The position numbers and the translations under genes were made by a program. Positions 54,134 through 61,601 of a stretch of DNA of 64,000 bases are shown here, in pieces (the stretch's first letter is position 1; each line of letters opens with the position of its first letter). This DNA comes from Muribaculaceae bacterium (lineage in GTDB: Bacteria; Bacteroidota; Bacteroidia; Bacteroidales; Muribaculaceae): contig JAFYYI010000083.1 in assembly GCA_017557665.1 (NCBI GenBank), positions 30,189 through 94,188 on the forward strand, given 5' to 3'. The notes beneath the pieces are model-generated. The model did not search any database. It worked only from the letters and a program-made list of their open reading frames with translations, and was not told the DNA's origin.

Positions 54134-56140
54134 ATGAAAGACGAAGAAACCATTGTTCAACAACAGGAGGACGACATGTCGTTGCCCGAGAACGCTGCGC
54201 GCGAGCTCAAGCCAGGGGAGAAATATGTCCCCATCTTGAAGCCCGACAGGACGTATCCCGAGATTACGCCCTACAGCGTTTCGCTGGGTCTGATCATGGC
54301 TGTCATCTTCAGTGCCGCGACAGCCTATCTGGGCCTCAAGCTGGGCCAGGTATTTGAGGCTGCCATTCCCATTGCCATCATCGCCGCCGGCATCGGTGCC
54401 GCGGCCAAGCGCAAGAACTCGCTGGGCGAGAATGTCATTATCCAGTCGATCGGTGCCGCATCGGGCATCATCGTGGCCGGTGCCATCTTCACCCTTCCCG
54501 CCCTGTACATCCTGCAGGCCAAGTACCCTGAAATCACGGTGAACTTCCTGGAAATCTTCCTCAGTTCATTACTGGGTGGCTGCTTGGGCATCCTGTTCTT
54601 CATCCCGTTCCGCAAATACTTCGTGAGCGACCAGCATGGCAAGTTCCCGTTCCCCGAGGCTACCGCGACCACCCAGGTGCTCGTCAGCGGCCAAAAGGGC
54701 GGCAGCCAGGTGCGTCACCTGCTCATCGCCGGTATCGTGGGCGGTCTGTATGACTTCCTGCTCAATACGTTCCACTGGTGGAAAGAGGTGCTCACCACCT
54801 CCGCTATTCCTGCCATCCAAGGCTTTACCGACAACGTGAAGATGATTTTCAAGGTCAACACCAGCGCTGCGGCTCTGGGTATGGGCTACATCATCGGCCT
54901 GCCTTACGCCTTCATCATCTTTGCCGGTAGTGCCTTCATCTGGTGGGTGATTGTGCCGCTCATGGGTTCCATGCATCCTGAATTGGCAACTGCTTCACCC
55001 GAAAGTATCTTCGCTGGAGTCTCAGGAGCCAACGGTAGCATCATCGGCGGCGCCAAGTTCATCGGTATCGGCGGTATCGCCATGAGCGGTATCATCGGCA
55101 TCATCAAGTCGTGGGGTGTCATCAAGAGCGCCGCCGGACTGGCTGGCCAGGCCCTCAAGGGCCAAGATCAGAGCCAGGGCCAGCAGGTGGAGCGCCACCA
55201 GCGCGACATCTCCATGAAGGTGCTTGTATTCGCATTGTTGGCAGCCCTGTTGGTCACCTTCGTGTTCTTCTATATCGGCGTCATCCACAACCTGCTTCAG
55301 GCCATCGTAGCCTTCTTCGTTGTGCTGGTCATCGCCTTCCTGTTCACGACTGTTGCCGCTAACGCCATTGCTATCGTGGGCAGCAACCCCGTATCGGGTA
55401 TGACCTTGATGACCCTCATCGTTGCCAGTGTGATCTTTGTATCCATTGGCCTGAAAGGTCCACAGGGTATCGTAGCCGCTATGGTCATCGGTGGTGTTGT
55501 GTGCACCGCTCTCTCGATGGCCGGCGGTATGGTCACCGATATGAAGATCGGTTACTGGATCGGCACCACGCCTGCCAAGCAGCAGACGTGGAAGTTTGTC
55601 GGCACCCTCGTGTCGGCAGCTACCGTCGGTGGTGTGATGATGATTCTGAACGAGGCCTACGGCTTTACCGATCCCAACGTCATGGCAGCGCCCCAAGCCA
55701 ACGCCATGGCTGCCGTCATCGACCCCCTGATGATGGGTGGCGATACTCCTTGGTTACTCTATGGTGTGGGCGCTGTTCTCGCTCTGTTGCTCAACTGGCT
55801 CAAGGTGCCCGCTCTGCCCTTCTCGCTGGGTATGTTCATCCCCTTCCAGTTGAATGCTCCGCTGCTCATCGGTGCCATCGTTAGTTGGTTCGTCGGCAGC
55901 CGCAGCAAGGACGAGGCCGTCAATGCTGCTCGCAAGGAGCGCGGTACACTCATCGCCAGCGGTTTCATTGCCGGTGGAGCCCTGATGGGTGTCGTCTGTG
56001 CAGCCCTGGCCTTCTGTGAGATCAAGTTCGATGCTCCCGAAAACGAGCTGCTCACCAACTCGCTGGGCATCATCATGTACCTCGCCCTGATCCTCTTCCT
56101 TGCCGTTTACAGCTTGCGCGCCAAGAAAGACAGCAAGTAA
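54134..56140 (+). CDS. OPT-family oligopeptide/metal-chelate transporter
   Basis: 668 residues with about 14-16 membrane helices, and a soluble glutamine-rich loop near residue 345 (KGQDQSQGQQVERHQRD). The N-terminal motif PEITPYSVSLGLIMAVIFSAATAYLGLK (here split: helix 1 of the family) and GGSQVRHLLIAG match bacterial OPT/YSL-like transporters, which take up small peptides or siderophore-metal complexes by proton symport. The substrate is unknown. It is monocistronic; a REP palindrome lies 8 bases after the stop. Confidence 0.92.
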   Translation: MKDEETIVQQQEDDMSLPENAARELKPGEKYVPILKPDRTYPEITPYSVSLGLIMAVIFSAATAYLGLKLGQVFEAAIPIAIIAAGIGAAAKRKNSLGENVIIQSIGAASGIIVAGAIFTLPALYILQAKYPEITVNFLEIFLSSLLGGCLGILFFIPFRKYFVSDQHGKFPFPEATATTQVLVSGQKGGSQVRHLLIAGIVGGLYDFLLNTFHWWKEVLTTSAIPAIQGFTDNVKMIFKVNTSAAALGMGYIIGLPYAFIIFAGSAFIWWVIVPLMGSMHPELATASPESIFAGVSGANGSIIGGAKFIGIGGIAMSGIIGIIKSWGVIKSAAGLAGQALKGQDQSQGQQVERHQRDISMKVLVFALLAALLVTFVFFYIGVIHNLLQAIVAFFVVLVIAFLFTTVAANAIAIVGSNPVSGMTLMTLIVASVIFVSIGLKGPQGIVAAMVIGGVVCTALSMAGGMVTDMKIGYWIGTTPAKQQTWKFVGTLVSAATVGGVMMILNEAYGFTDPNVMAAPQANAMAAVIDPLMMGGDTPWLLYGVGAVLALLLNWLKVPALPFSLGMFIPFQLNAPLLIGAIVSWFVGSRSKDEAVNAARKERGTLIASGFIAGGALMGVVCAALAFCEIKFDAPENELLTNSLGIIMYLALILFLAVYSLRAKKDSK

Positions 56141-56148
56141 TCTATCAA

Positions 56149-56210
56149 CAAGCCGGTGGCTCGCACTACTACAACCACATCCTGTTGCAGTAGTGCAGGC
56201 CACCGGCCTG
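56149..56210. repeat. REP palindrome pair (BIME-like) upstream of the RAYT gene
   Basis: Two inverted REP-like units: GCCGGTGGC (56152-56160) pairs with GCCACCGGC (56199-56207), and GCACTACT (56163-56170) with AGTAGTGC (56189-56196). In both orientations a GTAG tetranucleotide precedes the hairpin foot (GTAGTGC). A partial copy, CAGTAGTATAA, follows at 56221. It shares CAGTAGTGCAGGCC with the element at 57258-57271. Confidence 0.85.
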
Positions 56211-56247
56211 TTTATCATTCCAGTAGTATAAAAAGCACCAGGTCCAC

Positions 56248-57237
56248 ATGAGCAACCAGAGGCACGACCGCGACGAGAGGCGCAGGCAGTGGTGGAAAGA
56301 CCATCATGAGGGCCTCCAAGTCAACCGCTCCATGAAGCGGCGCAACGCTTGGCACGACTATCATAGCCGCTGCATCTATATGGTGACCATGGCTGTGGAA
56401 GGACGCAAGCCGCTCCTCGGAGAGCTCTGTAACCCCGATGACACTCATCCCAGACCCTGGATTCACCCAAGCGCCCTCGGTGAGAGCGTGCTCAACTGCT
56501 GGCAATCCATCACAACCCATTATCCCGAAGTGCGGCTGCTGGATATCCAGTTGATGCCCGACCACTTGCACGGAGTCCTCTTCGTTACCCGCCAGGTCCC
56601 CTACCACCTGGGCAATGTGGTAAACGGTTTTAAGGTGGGATGCAATGCTGCCGCACGGGAATTGTTGGGTACAACCCTCTGGGAAGAGGGCTACCATGAC
56701 AGAATTCTCATCAACAAAGGGCAGTTGGAAACCATGCTGAACTACCTGCATGACAATCCACGCCGACTATGGACCAAACGCTACCATCCTGATTTTTTTA
56801 CCATCCAACAAGACATTACTTTAGGAGATACCCAAGTCGCCATCGCAGGCAACCGATTCCTACTTGATCACCCCTTCAAGGTCGTGGTGCAATGCTCACG
56901 AAGCATCAATACCGATGAAGCCATAGCACACGAAGTCAACCGTTACATGGCAATGGCGCGGGACGGCGCCGTCTTGGTCTCTCCATGCATCAGCCCTTGC
57001 GAGAAAGCTGTGATGAGAACCGCCTTTGATGCAGGGATACAGGAAATCATTCTGCTCGAGAACGGTTTCTCCCCCATGTGGAAGCCAGGCGGCCAGCAGT
57101 TTGATGCCTGTGCACGGGGGCAGTTGCTCTTCGTCGCTCCTTGGCCCTATCACAGCGAGAAAAAGAAAATCACCCGCGAGCAGTGCCTGCAACTCAACAG
57201 CCTGGCAAAGGCTATTACCACCCTATCATCCAAGTAA
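56248..57237 (+). CDS. REP-associated tyrosine transposase (RAYT) with extra C-terminal domain
   Basis: 329 residues. Residues about 35-185 form the Y1/IS200-like domain: MPDHLHGV with His106 and His108 as the metal-binding HUH pair, and LNYLHDNP with candidate catalytic Tyr166. RAYTs cut and join single-stranded DNA at REP hairpins and are domesticated, single-copy genes. Residues about 205-329 are an additional domain (VLVSPCISPCEKAV, ILLENGFSPMWKP, FDACARGQLLFVAPW) resembling the DprA/SLOG Rossmann fold. REP sequences lie on both sides. Confidence 0.85.
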   Translation: MSNQRHDRDERRRQWWKDHHEGLQVNRSMKRRNAWHDYHSRCIYMVTMAVEGRKPLLGELCNPDDTHPRPWIHPSALGESVLNCWQSITTHYPEVRLLDIQLMPDHLHGVLFVTRQVPYHLGNVVNGFKVGCNAAARELLGTTLWEEGYHDRILINKGQLETMLNYLHDNPRRLWTKRYHPDFFTIQQDITLGDTQVAIAGNRFLLDHPFKVVVQCSRSINTDEAIAHEVNRYMAMARDGAVLVSPCISPCEKAVMRTAFDAGIQEIILLENGFSPMWKPGGQQFDACARGQLLFVAPWPYHSEKKKITREQCLQLNSLAKAITTLSSK

Positions 57238-57257
57238 CACAATCCATCACCCCACTC

Positions 57258-57285
57258 CAGTAGTGCAGGCCTTGGCCCGCACTAT
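57258..57285. repeat. REP hairpin downstream of the RAYT gene
   Basis: TAGTGC (57261-57266) pairs with GCACTA (57279-57284) and GGCC (57268-57271) with GGCC (57274-57277), with a 2-base loop and an A/C bulge. It is preceded by CAG and contains the GTAG foot, as in the upstream copy. Confidence 0.85.
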
Positions 57286-57320
57286 AATTTTGAATATTTA
57301 TAACAAATTTGTCGTTCGTT

Positions 57321-57351
57321 TTGGTAATTTGCCAGAAAACCACTACTTTTG
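57321..57351 (+). promoter_or_regulatory. Promoter of the second LRR/dockerin gene
   Basis: TTG at 57321-57323, a 20-base spacer and TACTTTTG at 57344-57351; the leader is about 70 bases. Confidence 0.7.
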
Positions 57352-57424
57352 CAGCCATTATTAAGGGTGCTTTGTAGCATTCTGCTATCATGATAACAAT
57401 TTGACAATATCACTATACCAAATT

Positions 57425-59707
57425 ATGAAAACAAGTATCAAAACCGTAATTCTGGCCTTAACAATCTTATTGCCGGCACTTGCTTCGGCCCACGACTTTG
57501 AAGTCGATGGCATTTACTACAACATCAACGGCAACGAAGCCATTGTGACTTATCAAGGGATGAATCCCACTCAATTTGATGAGTACGCTGGTCAAGTCGT
57601 GATTCCCGAAACCGTCACTCATGACGGTGTCACCTATCCTGTAACGGCCATCGGCCTTTACGCATTTGAGCACAGCAGTAATCTCACGGGCGTTGAGATG
57701 CCCAACTCGATCACCTCCATCGGCAACTATGCCTTCTCTTACTGCAGCAGGTTGGAGAGCATCCATATCGGCAATTCGGTTACCTCGATTGGCAGCGGGG
57801 CATTCTCCAACTGCGACGCTCTGTCGGATTTAACCATTGGCAATGCCGTCCACACCATCGGCACTTGGGCATTCAATAGCTGCTACAGTCTGACGACTTT
57901 GACCATCCCCAACTCGGTCATCTCAATCGGTGAATCTGCCTTCAACAGATGCAATGGACTCACGAGTGTGACCATGGGCAATGCCGTCACCACCGTGGGC
58001 AAGGACGCGTTTGTGGATTGTTCAGCCCTGCAAAGTGTCAACGTTGACAATCTTGCCGGCTGGTCCAAGATCAATTATGAAAACGAGAAAGCCAATCCGC
58101 TGTATTATGCCAAGCACCTTTACCTGAATGGTACCGAGGTGAAAAATGTGAACATTCCAGGTTATTTCAATGCCATCGGCAACTATGCGTTTGTTGGCGG
58201 CACGAGTCTGACGAGCGTAACCATCCCCAGTTCGGTCACCACTATCGGCAATGGTGCTTTCAATAGATGCTCTAACCTGACGAGTGTGACCATCCCCAAT
58301 TCGGTCACTGCCATCGGCAAGAGCGCATTTTCGAGCTGTAGTAGCCTGCAGAACGTGACGATTCCCAATTCGGTCATTACCTTGGGGTCGGCCGCATTCA
58401 CCGACTGCAGCAGCCTGACGAGCGTGACCATCAGCGACGCAGTCACCACGATTAACGACATGACTTTTTGCCGTTGCCGTGCCCTGACGAGCGTGACTAT
58501 ACCCAATTCGGCCACCTCCATTGGCAGCAACGCCTTTGCAGGATGCAACAACCTGGCCAATGTGACCTTCGGCAATTCAATCACTTCGATTGGTTCTGCC
58601 GCATTCAGCAGCTGCAGCAGTCTGACGAGCGTCACCCTCCCCGAGGGTGTCACCAGCATCGGCAGCAACGCTTTCCAATACTGCTCTGGCATTACAAGTT
58701 TCCTCATTCCCAGCACTGTCAAGACTATCAGCTCCAATGCTTTTTCAGGGTGCAAGATGTTGACCAGTATCAAGGTCCCCGACTCGGTAACATCCTTAGG
58801 TAACAGCGTATTTGATGACTGCTCCAACTTGACAAGCGCGACTCTTAGCAATGCCATCCCCACGATTGGTTATGGTTTATTCCGTGGTTGCAGCAGCCTG
58901 ACAAGTGTGATAATCCCCGGCTTCGCCACTTCAATCGGCAGTAACGCATTCTACGGCTGCACTGCCCTCACCGGCGTGGTCATCCCCAATTCCGTCACCA
59001 CCATCGGCTTCAGTGCGTTCGAGAATTGCAGCTCCATGACGAGCGTGACCCTGAGTAACGCCATCACAACTATCGACGAAAAGACTTTTTCGGGCTGCAG
59101 CAGTCTCGAGAGCGTCATCATCCCCAAGGGTGTCACGACGATAGGCTACAACGCTTTTGCAAACTGCTATGGTCTGGCAAGCGTGACGCTTCCCACCTCT
59201 GTCACTTCGCTGGCCTACTATGCGTTTGAAAACTGCTATCACATCTCTTCCTTAACGCTGATTGGTGAAGGAGAATGGAAAGGCGGAACCATCTTGATTC
59301 AGAGGCCTGTCGAGGTGTACATCAACAGCCAGATCACTGGCGTTAAGGGCATGTACATCAAGCCTTCTCACGTTTATTGCTCAGCGATGACGCCTCCCAC
59401 CTGTGACGGTAATTCATTCTCAGATTATTCAGGCACCCTTCACGTTCCCGCCTCCTCACTGACGGCCTACAGCACCGCTGACTATTGGAAAAACTTCACG
59501 CACATCGTTGGCGATGCATCTGAGCTTGGAGATGTGAACATGGATGGCTCAGTAAACATCAGTGATGCCATCAGCGCTATTAATTATCTGCTCAACGATG
59601 ACGCCACCGGCATCAATGTCGCTAATGCCGACATGAACAACGATGGCTTCGTCACCATCACCGACGTGATTGATTTCATCAACATGATTCTCAACACAAA
59701 CGATTAA
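57425..59707 (+). CDS. BspA-type LRR surface protein with C-terminal dockerin-like module
   Basis: 760 residues. A signal peptide (ending ALASA) and an F.VDGIYYNI module are followed by some 20 or more LRR_5 repeats of 23 residues with near-identical consensus (LTSVTIPNSVTSIGSNAF..CS, about 75-620), a short module with VYCSAMTPPTCDG, and a C-terminal dockerin-like pair of EF-hand loops (about 701-760: DVNMDGSVNISD, DMNNDGFVTITD). It shares this design with the giant protein at 36385, but the dockerin is terminal here. DNA-level similarity between repeats indicates recent unit duplication. The start is the ATG at 57425. Confidence 0.88.
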   Translation: MKTSIKTVILALTILLPALASAHDFEVDGIYYNINGNEAIVTYQGMNPTQFDEYAGQVVIPETVTHDGVTYPVTAIGLYAFEHSSNLTGVEMPNSITSIGNYAFSYCSRLESIHIGNSVTSIGSGAFSNCDALSDLTIGNAVHTIGTWAFNSCYSLTTLTIPNSVISIGESAFNRCNGLTSVTMGNAVTTVGKDAFVDCSALQSVNVDNLAGWSKINYENEKANPLYYAKHLYLNGTEVKNVNIPGYFNAIGNYAFVGGTSLTSVTIPSSVTTIGNGAFNRCSNLTSVTIPNSVTAIGKSAFSSCSSLQNVTIPNSVITLGSAAFTDCSSLTSVTISDAVTTINDMTFCRCRALTSVTIPNSATSIGSNAFAGCNNLANVTFGNSITSIGSAAFSSCSSLTSVTLPEGVTSIGSNAFQYCSGITSFLIPSTVKTISSNAFSGCKMLTSIKVPDSVTSLGNSVFDDCSNLTSATLSNAIPTIGYGLFRGCSSLTSVIIPGFATSIGSNAFYGCTALTGVVIPNSVTTIGFSAFENCSSMTSVTLSNAITTIDEKTFSGCSSLESVIIPKGVTTIGYNAFANCYGLASVTLPTSVTSLAYYAFENCYHISSLTLIGEGEWKGGTILIQRPVEVYINSQITGVKGMYIKPSHVYCSAMTPPTCDGNSFSDYSGTLHVPASSLTAYSTADYWKNFTHIVGDASELGDVNMDGSVNISDAISAINYLLNDDATGINVANADMNNDGFVTITDVIDFINMILNTND

Positions 59708-59715
59708 AAGGAAGA

Positions 59716-59742
59716 CAATCAATACAATAAGTACAACACCAT
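59716..59742. repeat. 9-bp repeat array (unit CAATAAGTA)
   Basis: CAATCAATA, CAATAAGTA, CAACACCAT in register, after the LRR stop. The unit is the same as in the inverted repeat at 31870-31940, and CATCCGGCTTG directly follows, reminiscent of the GC-rich core of the compound elements. Confidence 0.5.
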
Positions 59743-59770
59743 CCGGCTTGTAGCATTGTATTACATATAG

Positions 59771-59806
59771 AAAAAGAAAGGCGACAGTAATGTCGTCTTT
59801 CTTTTT
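59771..59806. terminator. Bidirectional terminator (LRR gene / tRNA-Ser)
   Basis: The AAAAAGAAAGGCGACA / TGTCGTCTTTCTTTTT stem (one G-T pair) has a GTAA loop, so A-rich and T-rich arms give T tails in both directions. Confidence 0.88.
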
Positions 59807-59896
59807 GGCGGAGTGACCGAGATTCGAACTCGGGATACGCTTTTGGCGTATACACGCTTTCCAGGCGTGCCTCTTCAGCCACTCGAGCATCACTCC
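59806..59896 (-). tRNA. tRNA-Ser (anticodon GGA)
   Basis: A long-variable-arm tRNA on the minus strand: acceptor GGAGTGA / TCACTCC perfectly paired, anticodon stem ACGCC..GCGTG with loop CTGGAAA, and a variable arm of about 20 bases (TATACGCCAAAAGCGTA). The discriminator G and an encoded CCA (59806-59808) are present, unlike the other two tRNAs in the window. Confidence 0.95.
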
Positions 59897-59913
59897 ATTC
59901 GTCAAATGCGGGG

Positions 59914-59921
59914 CAAAGGTA
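59914..59921 (-). promoter_or_regulatory. Promoter (-7 word) of tRNA-Ser
   Basis: TACCTTTG on the minus strand, 18 bases before the tRNA 5' end. Confidence 0.65.
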
Positions 59922-59964
59922 ATACAATTTGGCGGATTATCGCAAGATTTTGGAGAAATTTTGA

Positions 59965-59972
59965 TATTTTTG
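59965..59972 (+). promoter_or_regulatory. Candidate promoter of the helicase gene
   Basis: TATTTTTG followed by TAGGC and then the ATG at 59978. If used, the mRNA would be leaderless or nearly so. Confidence 0.4.
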
Positions 59973-59977
59973 TAGGC

Positions 59978-61444
59978 ATGAACGGCGAGAATCGACTGCA
60001 AAGCTATAAGAACCCGGGCCATACCGACCGTCAGGACCCACGCGTGAAACAGCTGGCGATGGACGTGCTGCGGTGGCTGCCCTATGACCCCAACGACGAC
60101 CAGATGCTGGTGGTTGTTGCGCTGGCTCATTTCCTGCTGTACGCACCGGAGCGGTCGGTCTTTATCCTGGGAGGCTATGCCGGCACAGGCAAGACATCGC
60201 TCACGGGCGCAATCGTTAAGGCACTGCACCAGCAAGGCAAGAAGAGCGTGCTGATGGCGCCCACGGGTCGCGCGGCACACATCTTCAGCGACTACTCGGG
60301 CCATCCGGCCTACACCATCCATCGCAAGATTTACCGTCAACAGGGTTACGGCATTGATGCCTTTGGCCTTGCCGAGAACAAGCACACCGAGACCGTCTTC
60401 ATCGTTGATGAGGCGTCGATGATCAGCAATGCCAACGACGGTTCCATCTTCGGCAGCGGACACCTGCTCGAGGACCTCGTGGGCTACGTCTATAACGGCA
60501 TGGGATGCAAACTGGTGCTCATGGGCGACAACGCCCAGCTGCCGCCCGTGGGTCAGCTGTTGAGCCCTGCCCTCGATGATGAGATACTGCAGTCGTTGGG
60601 GCTGACGACCTATGGCGTGTTCCTGCGTCAGATTGCCCGACAAGCCGAGGAGAGCGGCATCCTGCACAATGCCACGTTGCTGCGCCAAGCCATGGAAGAC
60701 GGAGCGCTTGGCCGTCCACATTTTGACCTTGACGGCATGGAAGACATCGGCAGCGTGTCGAGCGAGTTCCTGCTGGAGACCATCAGCGACTGCTATGACC
60801 GCGATGGCATGGGCGAGACTATCATCGTGACACGCAGCAACAAGCGCGCAACATTATTTAATATGGGTGTGCGCAACAGCATCCTCTACCGCGAGGATCT
60901 GCTGGTGAACGACGACATGCTGTTGGTGGCCAAGAACAATTACTACTGGGCCCGCGACTATGACCAGCTGGATTTCATCGCCAACGGCGACGTGTGCCGC
61001 GTGCGCCGCGTGTGGGGTGACATCGAGCGTCGCTACGGCTTGCGCTTCGCCAACGTCACCGTTGAGTTTCCCGACCATGACGGCGTGGAGATGGACTGCA
61101 AAATCGTGGTGGACTGCCTGTTAAGCGACACCCCAGCCCTGAACCGCGAGCAGAGCGAACGTCTGTTCAATGAAGTGTGGGCCGAGCTGACCGGCGACAA
61201 GCGAGAGCGCTATAAGCAGCTGAAGGAGCACCCCTACTTCAATGCCCTGCAGGTCAAGTATGCCTATGCCGTGACATGCCACAAGGCACAGGGTGGCCAA
61301 TGGCGCAACGTGTTTATCGACATGGGCGGCATCATGCCCGACGCCATGCAGTCGATGGACTTCTACCGCTGGCTCTACACCGCCGTGACGCGCGCCCGCG
61401 AGCACGTTTACCTCATCAACTGGGTGAATGAGAGTGAGGAATGA
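59978..61444 (+). CDS. RecD/Dda-like superfamily 1 DNA helicase
   Basis: 488 residues. Walker A is GYAGTGKTSL (Lys72), Walker B is DEASMIS near 144, motif III is LMGDNAQLPPVG, and the C-terminal UvrD-like motifs are TCHKAQGGQW and YTAVTRAREHVYL. A short RecD2-like SH3/barrel insertion precedes motif V. It is a predicted 5'-3' helicase for repair or replication restart, lacking the RecD2 N-terminal domain. An upstream open frame running through tRNA-Ser is not coding, so the ATG at 59978 is used. The last four codons and the stop lie in a heptamer array. Confidence 0.9.
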   Translation: MNGENRLQSYKNPGHTDRQDPRVKQLAMDVLRWLPYDPNDDQMLVVVALAHFLLYAPERSVFILGGYAGTGKTSLTGAIVKALHQQGKKSVLMAPTGRAAHIFSDYSGHPAYTIHRKIYRQQGYGIDAFGLAENKHTETVFIVDEASMISNANDGSIFGSGHLLEDLVGYVYNGMGCKLVLMGDNAQLPPVGQLLSPALDDEILQSLGLTTYGVFLRQIARQAEESGILHNATLLRQAMEDGALGRPHFDLDGMEDIGSVSSEFLLETISDCYDRDGMGETIIVTRSNKRATLFNMGVRNSILYREDLLVNDDMLLVAKNNYYWARDYDQLDFIANGDVCRVRRVWGDIERRYGLRFANVTVEFPDHDGVEMDCKIVVDCLLSDTPALNREQSERLFNEVWAELTGDKRERYKQLKEHPYFNALQVKYAYAVTCHKAQGGQWRNVFIDMGGIMPDAMQSMDFYRWLYTAVTRAREHVYLINWVNESEE

Positions 61445-61467
61445 GGAATTAGAAATGAGGAATGAGG
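61433..61467. repeat. 7-bp repeat array (unit AATGAGG) across the helicase stop
   Basis: AGTGAGG, AATGAGG, AATTAGA, AATGAGG, AATGAGG in 7-bp register; the helicase TGA stop (61442-61444) is inside the second unit. Confidence 0.72.
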
Positions 61468-61563
61468 GATGGCTTGGGTAAGAAATTTGAGCTTCTATCC
61501 TCAGCAACAAGGGCTAAAAGCTAAAAAGCGGGGTACAAATAGCAACAACTTAAAACTTTTCAT

Positions 61564-61571
61564 TACCTTTG
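61564..61571 (+). promoter_or_regulatory. Promoter of the endonuclease I gene
   Basis: TACCTTTG, 31 bases before the ATG at 61602. Confidence 0.65.
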
Positions 61572-61601
61572 TGGTTCACAATCAACTGAATTCAAACAGC
61601 T

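Noticed and set aside
56248..57237. RAYT region considered as an active insertion sequence
   Set aside because: No terminal inverted repeats or target duplication; the flanking REP hairpins and single-copy look fit a domesticated RAYT.
57600..59290. Regular short repeats considered as a CRISPR-like array
   Set aside because: The unit is 69 bp, in frame, and encodes LRR repeats; there are no unique spacers or cas genes.
59813..59977. An open plus-strand frame extending the helicase upstream by 55 codons
   Set aside because: It runs through tRNA-Ser and its promoter; the ATG at 59978 gives the expected helicase N-terminus.
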